Source: Lutibacter sp.
Lineage (GTDB): Bacteria > Bacteroidota > Bacteroidia > Flavobacteriales > Flavobacteriaceae
Direction of reading: 5' to 3'
Length of the DNA: 13,349 nucleotides
Assembly: GCA_004195315.1 (NCBI GenBank)
Contig: SDWL01000027.1
Span: 1-13,349, forward strand
Shown here: positions 6,465 to 12,738 of the stretch, one piece after another
How positions within the stretch are numbered: position 1 is the first letter of the stretch
Layout: every line of letters begins with the position of its first letter
Made by a program: the position numbers and the translations under genes
The notes under the pieces: model-generated
Database searches by the model: none
Seen by the model: only the letters and a program-made list of their open reading frames with translations
Told to the model about the DNA's origin: nothing

Positions 6465-7307
6465 ATGAAAGTTTTACCTTTTAAAATTCCGAAGCCAGAA
6501 AACGTTACTTTATATGTACAACATTATAAAGGAGAAAATTTTTATGAAAAATTACACCAACATAAAGAAATTCAAATAAGTTTAATTGCTGAAGGAGAAG
6601 GCACTTATATTATTGGTGATTGTGTGGGTGAATATAAAAAAAATGATGTTTTTGTAATTGGTGAAGATTTACCACATATTTTTAAAAGAGATACTACTGT
6701 TGAACCTGAAACTGAAATGGTTTCGTTGTTTTTTTCTAAAAATTCTTATGGTGAAGGTTTTTTAAATTTACCTGAATTTGAACATACTCGAGATTTATTC
6801 AATGAAGTTGGTTTAGGTCTTGAAATACTTTCTAATAAGAAAAGTCTGTATAAATTATTATCTCAAATCAAAAATCTTTCAAAATACGATCAATTTATTT
6901 CTTTCTTAGAAATAATAAGATTGATTTCTGGGGCTGAAAAACAATCGTTATCATCTCTAATAAATCTAAAAAAGTATGCTGGAAACGAAGGAAAGCGTAT
7001 GAGTGATATTTTTCAATACACTATGAATAATTATCATACCGAAATTAGTTTAGCACAAGTTTCTGATATTGCTAATATGACTCCAAATGCTTTTTGCAGG
7101 TATTTTAAACAACGAACAAATAAAACTTTTGTGAATTTTTTAATTGATATAAGAATTGGAAACGCGTGTAAATTATTGACAAAAAATAATGATTTAAATA
7201 TTACTGAAATATCTTACAAATCTGGCTTTAATAATTTAGCAAATTTTAACAGAAAATTCAAATCTATTAAAGGTGTAACTCCTTCTGATTATCGCAAGAA
7301 ACACTAA
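6465..7307 (+). CDS. AraC family transcriptional regulator
   Basis: The 280-residue protein has an N-terminal cupin-like sensor domain (about residues 15-75, with His30 and His32 in YEKLHQHKEIQISLI, and VFVIGEDLPHIFK). Its C-terminal AraC DNA-binding domain occupies about residues 185-280. That domain holds two helix-turn-helix units: ISLAQVSDIANMTPNAFCRY and NITEISYKSGFNNLANFNRK, ending in the usual KGVTPSDYRK. It is divergent from the dapA remnant, with about 71 bp between the starts. This is the usual place for a local activator that responds to the substrate of the neighbouring catabolic genes. The gene appears intact, although at least one gene of its probable target operon is not. No clear TAnnTTTG promoter was found in the short intergenic region. 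Confidence 0.88.
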   Translation: MKVLPFKIPKPENVTLYVQHYKGENFYEKLHQHKEIQISLIAEGEGTYIIGDCVGEYKKNDVFVIGEDLPHIFKRDTTVEPETEMVSLFFSKNSYGEGFLNLPEFEHTRDLFNEVGLGLEILSNKKSLYKLLSQIKNLSKYDQFISFLEIIRLISGAEKQSLSSLINLKKYAGNEGKRMSDIFQYTMNNYHTEISLAQVSDIANMTPNAFCRYFKQRTNKTFVNFLIDIRIGNACKLLTKNNDLNITEISYKSGFNNLANFNRKFKSIKGVTPSDYRKKH

Positions 7308-7349
7308 ATTAGTTAAAAGTTATATTTTACAATTTTTAAAAATGGTTCT

Positions 7350-7706
7350 TTACAAAAACCCAAGTTCTTTTTGTAGTTTTTTGGTTAGCCCTTTTACAAC
7401 CAAATCATAAGAATGATCAATTAATTCTATTAGAAGATTCTTTGGTAAATTACCTTCTATAGTAATTGTGTTCCAAAGTTTTTTGTTCATATGAAACCCT
7501 TCAATAACATCAGTAAACTCTTCTCTAAGTTCAATGGCTCTTTCAGGATCACATTTTAAATTAACTGTAGCTGGTTGATTCTCTAAACCTGATAATGCAA
7601 ACATTTTACCAGCAACTTTAAATACTAAAGTAGTAGTGTCGAATGGAAAGCATTCGGTAACATATTTTTTGGATAGGCAGTATTCTCTGAATTCTTCGAT
7701 ATTCAT
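7350..7706 (-). CDS. MmcQ/YjbR family protein
   Basis: The 118-residue protein fits the YjbR/MmcQ family. It starts MNIEEFREYCLSKKYVTECF and continues with the FPFDTTTLVFKVAGKMFAL segment. The LKCDPERAIELREEF block and the HMNKKLWNTITIEGNLPKN motif (the conserved W-N/H-I/V region) follow, and it ends with a long helix. The fold resembles CyaY and a DNA-binding module, but the biochemical role of the family is not established. It stands alone, convergent with the AraC gene. A good -7 element (TATCTTTG) lies 24 bp upstream of the ATG and a near-perfect palindrome about 90 bp upstream. Confidence 0.85.
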   Translation of the reverse strand: MNIEEFREYCLSKKYVTECFPFDTTTLVFKVAGKMFALSGLENQPATVNLKCDPERAIELREEFTDVIEGFHMNKKLWNTITIEGNLPKNLLIELIDHSYDLVVKGLTKKLQKELGFL

Positions 7707-7730
7707 TTGAAATTAATTTTTGAACTTTTT

Positions 7731-7738
7731 CAAAGATA
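7731..7738 (-). promoter_or_regulatory. Candidate -7 promoter element for the YjbR-type gene
   Basis: On the minus strand TATCTTTG matches the Bacteroidota TAnnTTTG consensus exactly, 24 bp upstream of the start codon. No convincing TTG -33 element lies at the usual spacing, so this call rests on the -7 box and position. Confidence 0.4.
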
Positions 7739-7793
7739 CACCTTATTGCAAACATTGAGTAAATCAATGGAAATACAAACAATGTTATAACTT

Positions 7794-7821
7794 CCATCTA
7801 CAAATGTCACATCTGTAATGG
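7794..7821. repeat. Near-perfect 28-bp palindrome
   Basis: The left arm CCATCTACAAATGT and the right arm ACATCTGTAATGG pair over 12 positions around a single central C, with one bulged base and one mismatch. It lies about 90 bp upstream of the YjbR-type start, so an operator is possible. No regulator in the window can be tied to it. Confidence 0.5.
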
Positions 7822-7956
7822 TAATAAATGTGGGGATGGTTAAATTCAATAAAAAAGTATATTAACATAATATATGCTCAATTTCATTCTTTGTAATTTT
7901 TCACTACTTCAATATAGAAATGTAGTATTTTAATAAGAGTTGACTTTTCGCAAAGC

Positions 7957-8019
7957 ACATATGTAATAGAAAAACGCAAACTTTAATGACTTGCGCTTTC
8001 CATTACTTAATACATATGT
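7957..8019. repeat. Long imperfect inverted repeat with an asymmetric bulge
   Basis: The left arm runs ACATATGTAATAGAAAAACG and on through CAA (7957-7979). The right arm (7991-8019), read in reverse complement, is TTGCG-CTTTC-ATTAC-ATACATATGT with about six extra bases (around CTTAA) and two mismatches. The loop is 7980-7990. Both outer ends are the palindrome ACATATGT. It starts 14 bp beyond the lipoprotein stop codon, so it could serve as a weak terminator. The bulged stem also recalls mobile-cassette recombination sites or a MITE remnant. Confidence 0.6.
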
Positions 8020-8032
8020 TGTTTTAACAATC

Positions 8033-8545
8033 TTATATATTTTCCTCTTTTTTCAATGGGGAATGATGCTCATGAACCAGTTTCCAAACAGCATCTGTTT
8101 TGACAAATAGTAAAGTAATTTGGTCGTTTACAACAACAAGGTCCTCACCAAATTTAAGGTGGAAATCAGAATGAAAGGTAACATTGGCTACATCACCATA
8201 AACGGCTACTGCCAAATCTTTGGCATTGAATTTAATAACTTCTGTTACAGAACCAAAAACATTGCGTTCATGCTCTTCATTTGCCTTACCATCATTGCGT
8301 GGTTCTCCATTTTTGAATTCAGTAAATTTAGGGCTATAGGCATGAAATGCAATTAGTTTCTCAATGTCTCCATCTTTAATGCTTTGAGCAATATCAACAA
8401 AGGTATCTATTACCTCTTGCTTTGCTTCTGCAAACTCTTCATTTACAATGTCAACCTTAGGCATATCTTCAACATGCTCTTTCTTACAATCACATCCAGC
8501 TAATAAAATTGTAATAATAATTAGTGTGGTAAATCTTAATTTCAT
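8033..8545 (-). CDS. Lipoprotein with an NTF2-like (SnoaL/DUF4440-type) domain
   Basis: The 170-residue protein starts with a clear type II signal peptide: MKLR, a hydrophobic core TLIIITIL, then the lipobox LAGC with Cys18 as the lipidated residue. The mature part (about residues 45-165) reads as an NTF2-like cone: helix VDIAQSIKDGDIEKLIAFHA, strands with DLAVAVYGDVANVTFHSDFH, and a final VWKLVHEHHSPL. Such domains bind small ligands or act as isomerases or hydrolases; the function here is unknown. It should sit on the periplasmic face of a membrane. It is a single gene, with a 31-bp hairpin 60-90 bp upstream and a long inverted repeat just after its stop. Confidence 0.82.
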   Translation of the reverse strand: MKLRFTTLIIITILLAGCDCKKEHVEDMPKVDIVNEEFAEAKQEVIDTFVDIAQSIKDGDIEKLIAFHAYSPKFTEFKNGEPRNDGKANEEHERNVFGSVTEVIKFNAKDLAVAVYGDVANVTFHSDFHLKFGEDLVVVNDQITLLFVKTDAVWKLVHEHHSPLKKEENI

Positions 8546-8604
8546 AATAGTTTAGTTTAGTTAATAGATTTCAATTTAAGATAATTTTCACTAATTCGCA
8601 AAAT

Positions 8605-8635
8605 AAACACTTTAAAATACTCGTATTAAGTGTTT
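8605..8635. repeat. 31-bp hairpin between the GDCCVxC gene and the lipoprotein gene
   Basis: AAACACTT pairs with AAGTGTTT and AATAC with GTATT, interrupted by a three-base bulge (TAA) and closed by a very short loop (TC). It lies about 100 bp beyond the GDCCVxC stop and 60 bp before the lipoprotein start. It could be an operator or a weak terminator; there is no strong T-run. Confidence 0.5.
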
Positions 8636-8737
8636 TAACACCTCTTTGAGATTATAATTAATTTATAATTTAGTTAATCAACCTAGCAGTCATCCCTTGT
8701 AGTAGTATAATGGGTGACAATGTTAATATGTTAGATT

Positions 8738-8962
8738 TTAATTGTTTACGTGAGAATCACCACAGCATTTATTTTCTTGTATTGGAGGACATGGTTGAGA
8801 TCCATAAGAACAATAAACACAGCAATCACCTTCCTTAGGCTTTAATATTGTACTGCAACTTTCACATTTATAAAAGAACTGGCAAGTATCTGTAGGCATT
8901 TGATCTTCTTTTTGATGACTACATTCAGGGCAAGTAATTATGGATTTTAAGATTATTGTCAT
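8738..8962 (-). CDS. GDCCVxC domain-containing small cysteine-rich protein
   Basis: The 74-residue protein contains 11 cysteines. They form a zinc-ribbon-like pair (TCPEC at 10-14 and CESC at 33-36), the signature GDCCVYCSYGSQPCPP at about residues 45-60, and a C-terminal NKCCGD. The GDCCVxC signature defines a small family known in cysteine and selenocysteine versions and often found near mercury or other metal genes. This copy has cysteine (no in-frame TGA) and no mer genes nearby. A role in binding soft metals or in thiol redox chemistry is inferred from cysteine content only. It has its own promoter candidate (TATCTTTG) 21 bp upstream of the ATG. Confidence 0.85.
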   Translation of the reverse strand: MTIILKSIITCPECSHQKEDQMPTDTCQFFYKCESCSTILKPKEGDCCVYCSYGSQPCPPIQENKCCGDSHVNN

Positions 8963-8983
8963 TTTCTAATATAATTTACCTTT

Positions 8984-8991
8984 CAAAGATA
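8984..8991 (-). promoter_or_regulatory. Candidate -7 promoter element for the GDCCVxC gene
   Basis: Minus-strand TATCTTTG matches TAnnTTTG exactly and lies 21 bp upstream of the ATG at 8962, giving a short leader. No TTG is found at the ideal spacing; the nearest lies about 24 bp upstream of the box. Confidence 0.45.
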
Positions 8992-9130
8992 TCAATTTTG
9001 TGATTAAATAAAACTCAAATTGAGATTTTGAAGTAATTGCTTAATTGATTTCAGTATTTTCTTACGCAAACAATTCAAATAAATTATTTACAAATAAAAA
9101 CTCTGAAATACGGTCAACAAAAAAAAACTA

Positions 9131-9524
9131 TTAATCTAAAATAGTTAAAACTGTTAACTCAAGAGCTTCAACTAAATGACGCTTTACCAAGCGTTGATCT
9201 ACTACTTTTTTAATTGCATAATCATATTTTTCAGGAAAATTACTTGGCAAATCAACTACAATATTTATGATTTTTTACCATTCCAGAAGATTAATCATAA
9301 TTCATTTGTTGATTAATGATTACATCATTAAATACAATTCCTCTTTGAGCTAAAAAGGAGCGAACATATACCGCTAAGCACATTCCAATACTTCATAAAA
9401 ATATGAAGAAAGGTGAATCGTTCATTGTTATCAATTTCCCATTCATTTATGGAATTAAATTTCCTTGTTCAGCAAAAATTGTTTGTAATACTATAGTTTT
9501 ATATTCTAATTTTAAACGCTCAAT
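9131..9524 (-). pseudogene. OsmC-like protein, degraded
   Basis: Minus-strand reading of the 600-bp gap between the GDCCVxC gene and hemW yields OsmC-family text broken by stops. It contains SIGMCLAVYVRSFLAQRGI, then FNDVIINQQMNYD, then IVVDLPSNFPEKYDYAIKKV, then VDQRLVKRHLVEALEL, ending at a TAA at 9131-9133. Stops occur at 9393-9395 and 9291-9293, and a frame change lies near 9255-9275. The first family cysteine is kept (GMC); the second, usually in a VDQC or EHC context, is Arg (CGC, one base from TGC). Upstream text to about 9524 (KLEYKTIVLQTIFAEQGNL) probably belongs to its N-terminus. Intact members are thiol peroxidases acting on organic hydroperoxides. The number of lesions, including a lost catalytic residue, argues for true decay rather than sequencing error. 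Confidence 0.6.
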
Positions 9525-9560
9525 ATTATTATAAACTATAAAATGTATATGTATCTAACT

Positions 9561-10709
9561 TTACATCTCATTTACAATAAACAAATCACTAGCAATACCG
9601 TCGGCCAAAAACTTACCTTTTTTTGTAGTGACTAAGGTTTTACTTAAAAAAGAATTCTGCTGAATTTCTAATAATCCTTTTTCAATAAAAGATTGTGAAT
9701 TCTTTTTTAATAGTTGCAAAAACCTTGCACCAAACTCTTTTTCTACTTTTTCAAATGAAATGCCCCAAATAGTGCGTAAACCTGTCATAATATATTCATT
9801 AAACCTATTGTTTACCGTTAACATTTCACTTTCAGATGGTAATTCATTTTCAACTAAATCTTTAATATATTTTGAATTATTTGAAACATTCCAAGATCTT
9901 TCTATACCATTAAATGAATGAGCTGATGGTCCAATACCTAAATACTTTTCACCTTGCCAATATGAAATATTATGCTTAGATAAATAATTGGATTTACCGA
10001 AATTTGAAATCTCATAGTGTATAAAATCTTGTTTTTCAGTCTCTTCAACTAATATGTTAAAATGTTTCAAAGCTAATTCTTCATCAACTGGTGCAACTTT
10101 CCCCTTTTTAATAAAACTGTGTAATGCTGTTTTTTCCTCAACTGTTAATGCATAACTTGAAATATGAGGAATCCCCAATTCAAAAGCTTGCTGCAAATTT
10201 GCTAGCCATTTTTTGTTACTCATATTTGGAACTCCGTAAATTAAATCAATGGTAATATTATTAAAATATTTTTTTGCTTCAACCAAACATTTTTTAGATT
10301 CTTCTGCGGTATGAGCACGATTCATAAACTTTAAATCATCCTCAAAAAAAGATTGAATCCCGATACTTAATCTGTTTATTGGAGATTGTGCTAATTCTTT
10401 AATTTTTTTAGTTGTTAAATCATCTGGATTAGCTTCCAAAGTAATTTCTGGATTACTAACAACTGTATAGTTTTCATAAATAATCGCTAACAAAAAATGT
10501 AATTCATCAATCGTTAATAAAGATGGTGTACCACCTCCAAAATAAATAGTTTCAATTTGTTCATTTCCAAGTTCATTTTTTCTTAAAAGCAATTCATGTT
10601 TAATAGCTTTTAACATTTCCTCTTTTCTTTTTAATGAAGTAGAAAAATGAAAATCACAATAGGAACACGCTTGTTTACAAAATGGTATGTGTATATAAAT
10701 TCCTGCCAA
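9561..10709 (-). CDS. hemW: Radical SAM heme chaperone HemW
   Basis: The 382-residue protein opens with AGIYIHIPFCKQACSYCDFH, which carries the CxxxCxxC cluster at Cys11, Cys15 and Cys18. The residue after CD is Phe, as in HemW, where true HemN has another Cys. The SAM-binding GGGTP motif follows at about residue 60 (IYFGGGTPSLL), then EANPDDL, NRLSIGIQSF and DLIYGVP. HemW-type C-terminal text (YWQGEKYLGIGPSAHSF) comes later. The protein binds heme and is thought to deliver it to respiratory proteins; older annotation calls it oxygen-independent coproporphyrinogen oxidase. The start must be TTG at 10707-10709: TAA lies three codons upstream, and the first methionine inside would remove the cluster. 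A good promoter lies just upstream. The OsmC remnant follows it. Confidence 0.92.
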   Translation of the reverse strand: MAGIYIHIPFCKQACSYCDFHFSTSLKRKEEMLKAIKHELLLRKNELGNEQIETIYFGGGTPSLLTIDELHFLLAIIYENYTVVSNPEITLEANPDDLTTKKIKELAQSPINRLSIGIQSFFEDDLKFMNRAHTAEESKKCLVEAKKYFNNITIDLIYGVPNMSNKKWLANLQQAFELGIPHISSYALTVEEKTALHSFIKKGKVAPVDEELALKHFNILVEETEKQDFIHYEISNFGKSNYLSKHNISYWQGEKYLGIGPSAHSFNGIERSWNVSNNSKYIKDLVENELPSESEMLTVNNRFNEYIMTGLRTIWGISFEKVEKEFGARFLQLLKKNSQSFIEKGLLEIQQNSFLSKTLVTTKKGKFLADGIASDLFIVNEM

Positions 10710-10729
10710 TTCAATTTATTATTATTTGT

Positions 10730-10759
10730 TAAATGTACGTCATTAAAAAAAAACTACAA
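10730..10759 (-). promoter_or_regulatory. Candidate hemW promoter (TTG-N19-TACATTTA)
   Basis: On the minus strand TTG (10757-10759) is followed after exactly 19 bases by TACATTTA (10730-10737), one base away from the TAnnTTTG consensus. It lies 20 bp upstream of the TTG start. This is the best two-part Bacteroidota promoter in the window. Confidence 0.55.
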
Positions 10760-10798
10760 AAAGTGATTTTTTTTAACTTTTTTCTGAAATCTGTATTG

Positions 10799-10806
10799 TA
10801 AATTTG
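10799..10806 (+). promoter_or_regulatory. Candidate -7 element for the small alpha/beta-barrel gene
   Basis: TAAATTTG matches TAnnTTTG exactly, 16 bp upstream of the ATG at 10823. No TTG is present at the expected -33 position, where only T-runs occur. Confidence 0.4.
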
Positions 10807-10822
10807 ATAAAAACATAAAACT

Positions 10823-11110
10823 ATGTACACTCATATTGTTTCATTTAAGGTAAAAGAAGGCGAAGGAATTACGTTTGTTGAATTACAAAAATTCGAAGAA
10901 TTAACAGAGGCTAAACCAGCCGGGCTAGATCATTTCAATATTTTTAAGGATAGAAATGAAGAAAACAGGTATTTTTTAGTTGAATTTTGGAATTCTAAAG
11001 AAGATAAAGATAAAATGGAAGCTTCTAAAGAACACCATCTTTTTCATGAACATAGAAATTTAGTGATTGAAAAAAAGTACAAAACCTATGAATGCGATGT
11101 AATTATATAA
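10823..11110 (+). CDS. Small dimeric alpha/beta-barrel protein (ABM/Dabb-like)
   Basis: The 95-residue protein begins MYTHIVSFKVKEGEG and carries the strand-helix-strand pattern of the dimeric alpha/beta-barrel fold: a first strand with THIVSFKV, a helix VELQKFEELTE, a second strand HFNIFKD, then RYFLVEFWNSKEDKDKMEAS and EHHLFHEHRNLVIE. The central part resembles antibiotic-biosynthesis monooxygenase-like (ABM) proteins (FVEFW-S-ED...HL). The start resembles stress-responsive Dabb proteins. No cofactor site is clear and I cannot name a reaction. It is transcribed away from hemW, with a 113-bp gap, and is convergent with ruvC. The frame is intact with an ATG start. Confidence 0.7.
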   Translation: MYTHIVSFKVKEGEGITFVELQKFEELTEAKPAGLDHFNIFKDRNEENRYFLVEFWNSKEDKDKMEASKEHHLFHEHRNLVIEKKYKTYECDVII

Positions 11111-11196
11111 ATTGAAAATGAGTATTTAAAATTTAGTGTTTAGAGTTAAAAAAATCAATTTTATTAAATTCCTTTTTCTAAGCCAAAAAAACTAGC

Positions 11197-11751
11197 TTAC
11201 TCTTTCACTCTATCCCCGTTTTGTTTAACAAAAGCTCCCCAACCTGTGTAGCTTTTTCCAACAGTTATATTTCCACTATTGTAAAAATGACAAACTGCCG
11301 CAGCTAAACCGTCTGTTGAATCTAAATTCTTCGGCAAAGTTTTTAGTTTTAATAAACTTTGCAACATTTTTGCAACTTGCTCTTTACTGGCATTTCCATT
11401 TCCTGTAATTGCCATTTTAATTTTTTTGGGAGAATATTCAGTAATTGGAATTTCACGAGACAAACCTGCTGCCATTGCTACTCCTTGCGCACGTCCTAAT
11501 TTTAACATAGACTGCACATTTTTACCAAAAAAAGGAGCTTCAATTGCAATTTCATCGGGATGATAAGTTTCAATTAAATGCAAGGTCCGTTCAAAAATTA
11601 TTTTCAGTTTTACATAATGGTCATCATATTTTTTTAGTGATAATTCATTTAACTGAATTAACTCCATTTTTTTATCTACAATTTTTATCAATCCAAAACC
11701 CATGATAGTAGTTCCAGGATCAATTCCTAATATGATTTTTTCTGAACTCAA
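11197..11751 (-). CDS. ruvC: Crossover junction endodeoxyribonuclease RuvC
   Basis: The 184-residue protein has all four acidic catalytic residues of RuvC: Asp11 in LGIDPGT, Glu71 in IEAPFFGKNVQSMLKLGRAQ, and Asp144 and Asp147 in LDSTDGLAAAVCH. It cuts Holliday junctions as a dimer with RuvAB in the last step of recombinational repair. The start is TTG at 11749-11751, with TAA directly upstream in frame and the next methionine too far inside (Met17) to keep the active site. Its divergent neighbour starts only 24 bp away, so its promoter must lie inside that gene; a TATATTTG box at 11793-11800 fits. Its proximity to hemW is common in Bacteroidota as I recall. Confidence 0.95.
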   Translation of the reverse strand: MSSEKIILGIDPGTTIMGFGLIKIVDKKMELIQLNELSLKKYDDHYVKLKIIFERTLHLIETYHPDEIAIEAPFFGKNVQSMLKLGRAQGVAMAAGLSREIPITEYSPKKIKMAITGNGNASKEQVAKMLQSLLKLKTLPKNLDSTDGLAAAVCHFYNSGNITVGKSYTGWGAFVKQNGDRVKE

Positions 11752-11775
11752 TTATTTGTTTATTTGTAAAACCAA

Positions 11776-12738
11776 ATGTACAATATCTCATACAAATATA
11801 AACGCTTCCTTTTTTTACTAATTAAATTAGTGTTGTTAATTGGTGCTTTCTATTTTATATATCAGAAACTTGTTCGTAATCAGCTTTTTTCATTTGCAGA
11901 ACTACAACAGCAACTTTCAATTCTATTTTCTGAAAACTTCTGGACTTTTATAATTTTACTATTATTTACAGATGTTAATTGGTTATTAGAAATTTACAAG
12001 TGGAAACTATTAGCCACTGTTGAAAAACAAATTGCTTTTTTTGAAGCTTATCAACAAAGTTTAGCTTCTCTAACTGCATCAATAATTACACCTAATAGAA
12101 TAGGCGAATATGGTGCAAAAGCGCTGTACTTTAAAAAAAAATCTAGAAAAAAAATAGTGCTATTAAATTTTATTGGGAACATGAGCCAATTAGCTGCTAC
12201 TACTTTTTTTGGACTTATTGGATTGCTGTTTTTGATTACTAATTATGCAATTAAAATTCCGGATTTAAATGTTGAAAAATTACTACTCTTAATTACTATA
12301 ATTAGTTTACTTTATTTTTTTAGTATAAAATTTGGCATCATTAAAACTGTTAAAATTTATTTGAATAAAATCGTTACTTTTCTAAAACAACTTCCAAAAA
12401 ATCTTTATATTAAAATAATTAGTTTAGCATTTTTACGTTACTTAATATTCTCACATCAATTTTACTTTTTATTGAAGATATTTGACGTTGAAACAGATTA
12501 TCTCGTCTTAATTAACTTGATTTTTTGTGTGTATTTTATAGCTTCTATAATTCCAAGTTTAAGTATTTTTGATTTGGTTATTAAAGGTTCTGTTGCAGTT
12601 TTAATTTTTAGTTTAATTGAATTAAACGAACTTACTGTTGTTACAATAACAACTATTATGTGGCTATTAAATTTTGCAGTTCCTGCTTTATTAGGAAGCA
12701 TCTTTGTCATAAATTTTAAATTCACTGATATCAAATGA
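11776..12738 (+). CDS. Lysylphosphatidylglycerol synthase transmembrane-domain family (UPF0104) membrane protein
   Basis: The 320-residue protein is almost wholly hydrophobic, with about seven to eight membrane segments beginning at residues ~10-30. The family motif TPNRIGEYGAKALYFKKKSR (about residues 108-127) marks the lysyl-PG synthase TM-domain/UPF0104 group. Members resemble the flippase half of MprF but here lack the soluble aminoacyltransferase domain. A role in moving a lipid or lipid-linked molecule across the inner membrane is inferred from the family only. Its TGA overlaps the ATG of the downstream glycosyltransferase (ATGA at 12735-12738), implying translational coupling and a shared pathway, perhaps glycosylated lipid synthesis. 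The 24-bp gap to ruvC cannot hold its promoter, which must lie within ruvC. Confidence 0.85.
   Translation: MYNISYKYKRFLFLLIKLVLLIGAFYFIYQKLVRNQLFSFAELQQQLSILFSENFWTFIILLLFTDVNWLLEIYKWKLLATVEKQIAFFEAYQQSLASLTASIITPNRIGEYGAKALYFKKKSRKKIVLLNFIGNMSQLAATTFFGLIGLLFLITNYAIKIPDLNVEKLLLLITIISLLYFFSIKFGIIKTVKIYLNKIVTFLKQLPKNLYIKIISLAFLRYLIFSHQFYFLLKIFDVETDYLVLINLIFCVYFIASIIPSLSIFDLVIKGSVAVLIFSLIELNELTVVTITTIMWLLNFAVPALLGSIFVINFKFTDIK
11793..11800 (-). promoter_or_regulatory. Candidate -7 element of ruvC inside the divergent gene
   Basis: Minus-strand TATATTTG is an exact TAnnTTTG match, 41 bp upstream of the ruvC TTG start and inside codons ~6-9 of the divergent membrane-protein gene. No clear -33 TTG is seen. 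Confidence 0.4.

Larger units (their letters stand above)
7707..8032. other. Intergenic region with two inverted repeats, no gene seen
   Basis: Between the YjbR-type gene and the lipoprotein gene (both minus) there is no supportable coding frame. The stretch holds a candidate promoter at 7731-7738, a short palindrome at 7794-7821 and a long imperfect inverted repeat at 7957-8019, all given separately. A further weak pair, ACTAC/GTAGT, lies near 7903-7926. Confidence 0.6.

Noticed and set aside
8689..8718. Possible terminator hairpin GTCATCCC/GGGTGAC after the GDCCVxC gene
   Set aside because: The stem needs a bulge, the loop is long (about 15 bases), and no T-tract follows on the minus strand.
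8963..9130. Additional gene between the GDCCVxC gene and the OsmC remnant
   Set aside because: Apart from the promoter box at 8984-8991, this AT-rich stretch has stops in all frames and no recognisable text.
11180..11199. TAAGC/GCTTA stem overlapping the ruvC stop codon as a bidirectional terminator
   Set aside because: Only five base pairs with an 11-base loop; too weak to call, although A and T runs are nearby.
12498..12734. Open frame on the minus strand inside the UPF0104 gene
   Set aside because: It is antisense to conserved membrane-protein text, with no recognisable motif and no independent promoter.
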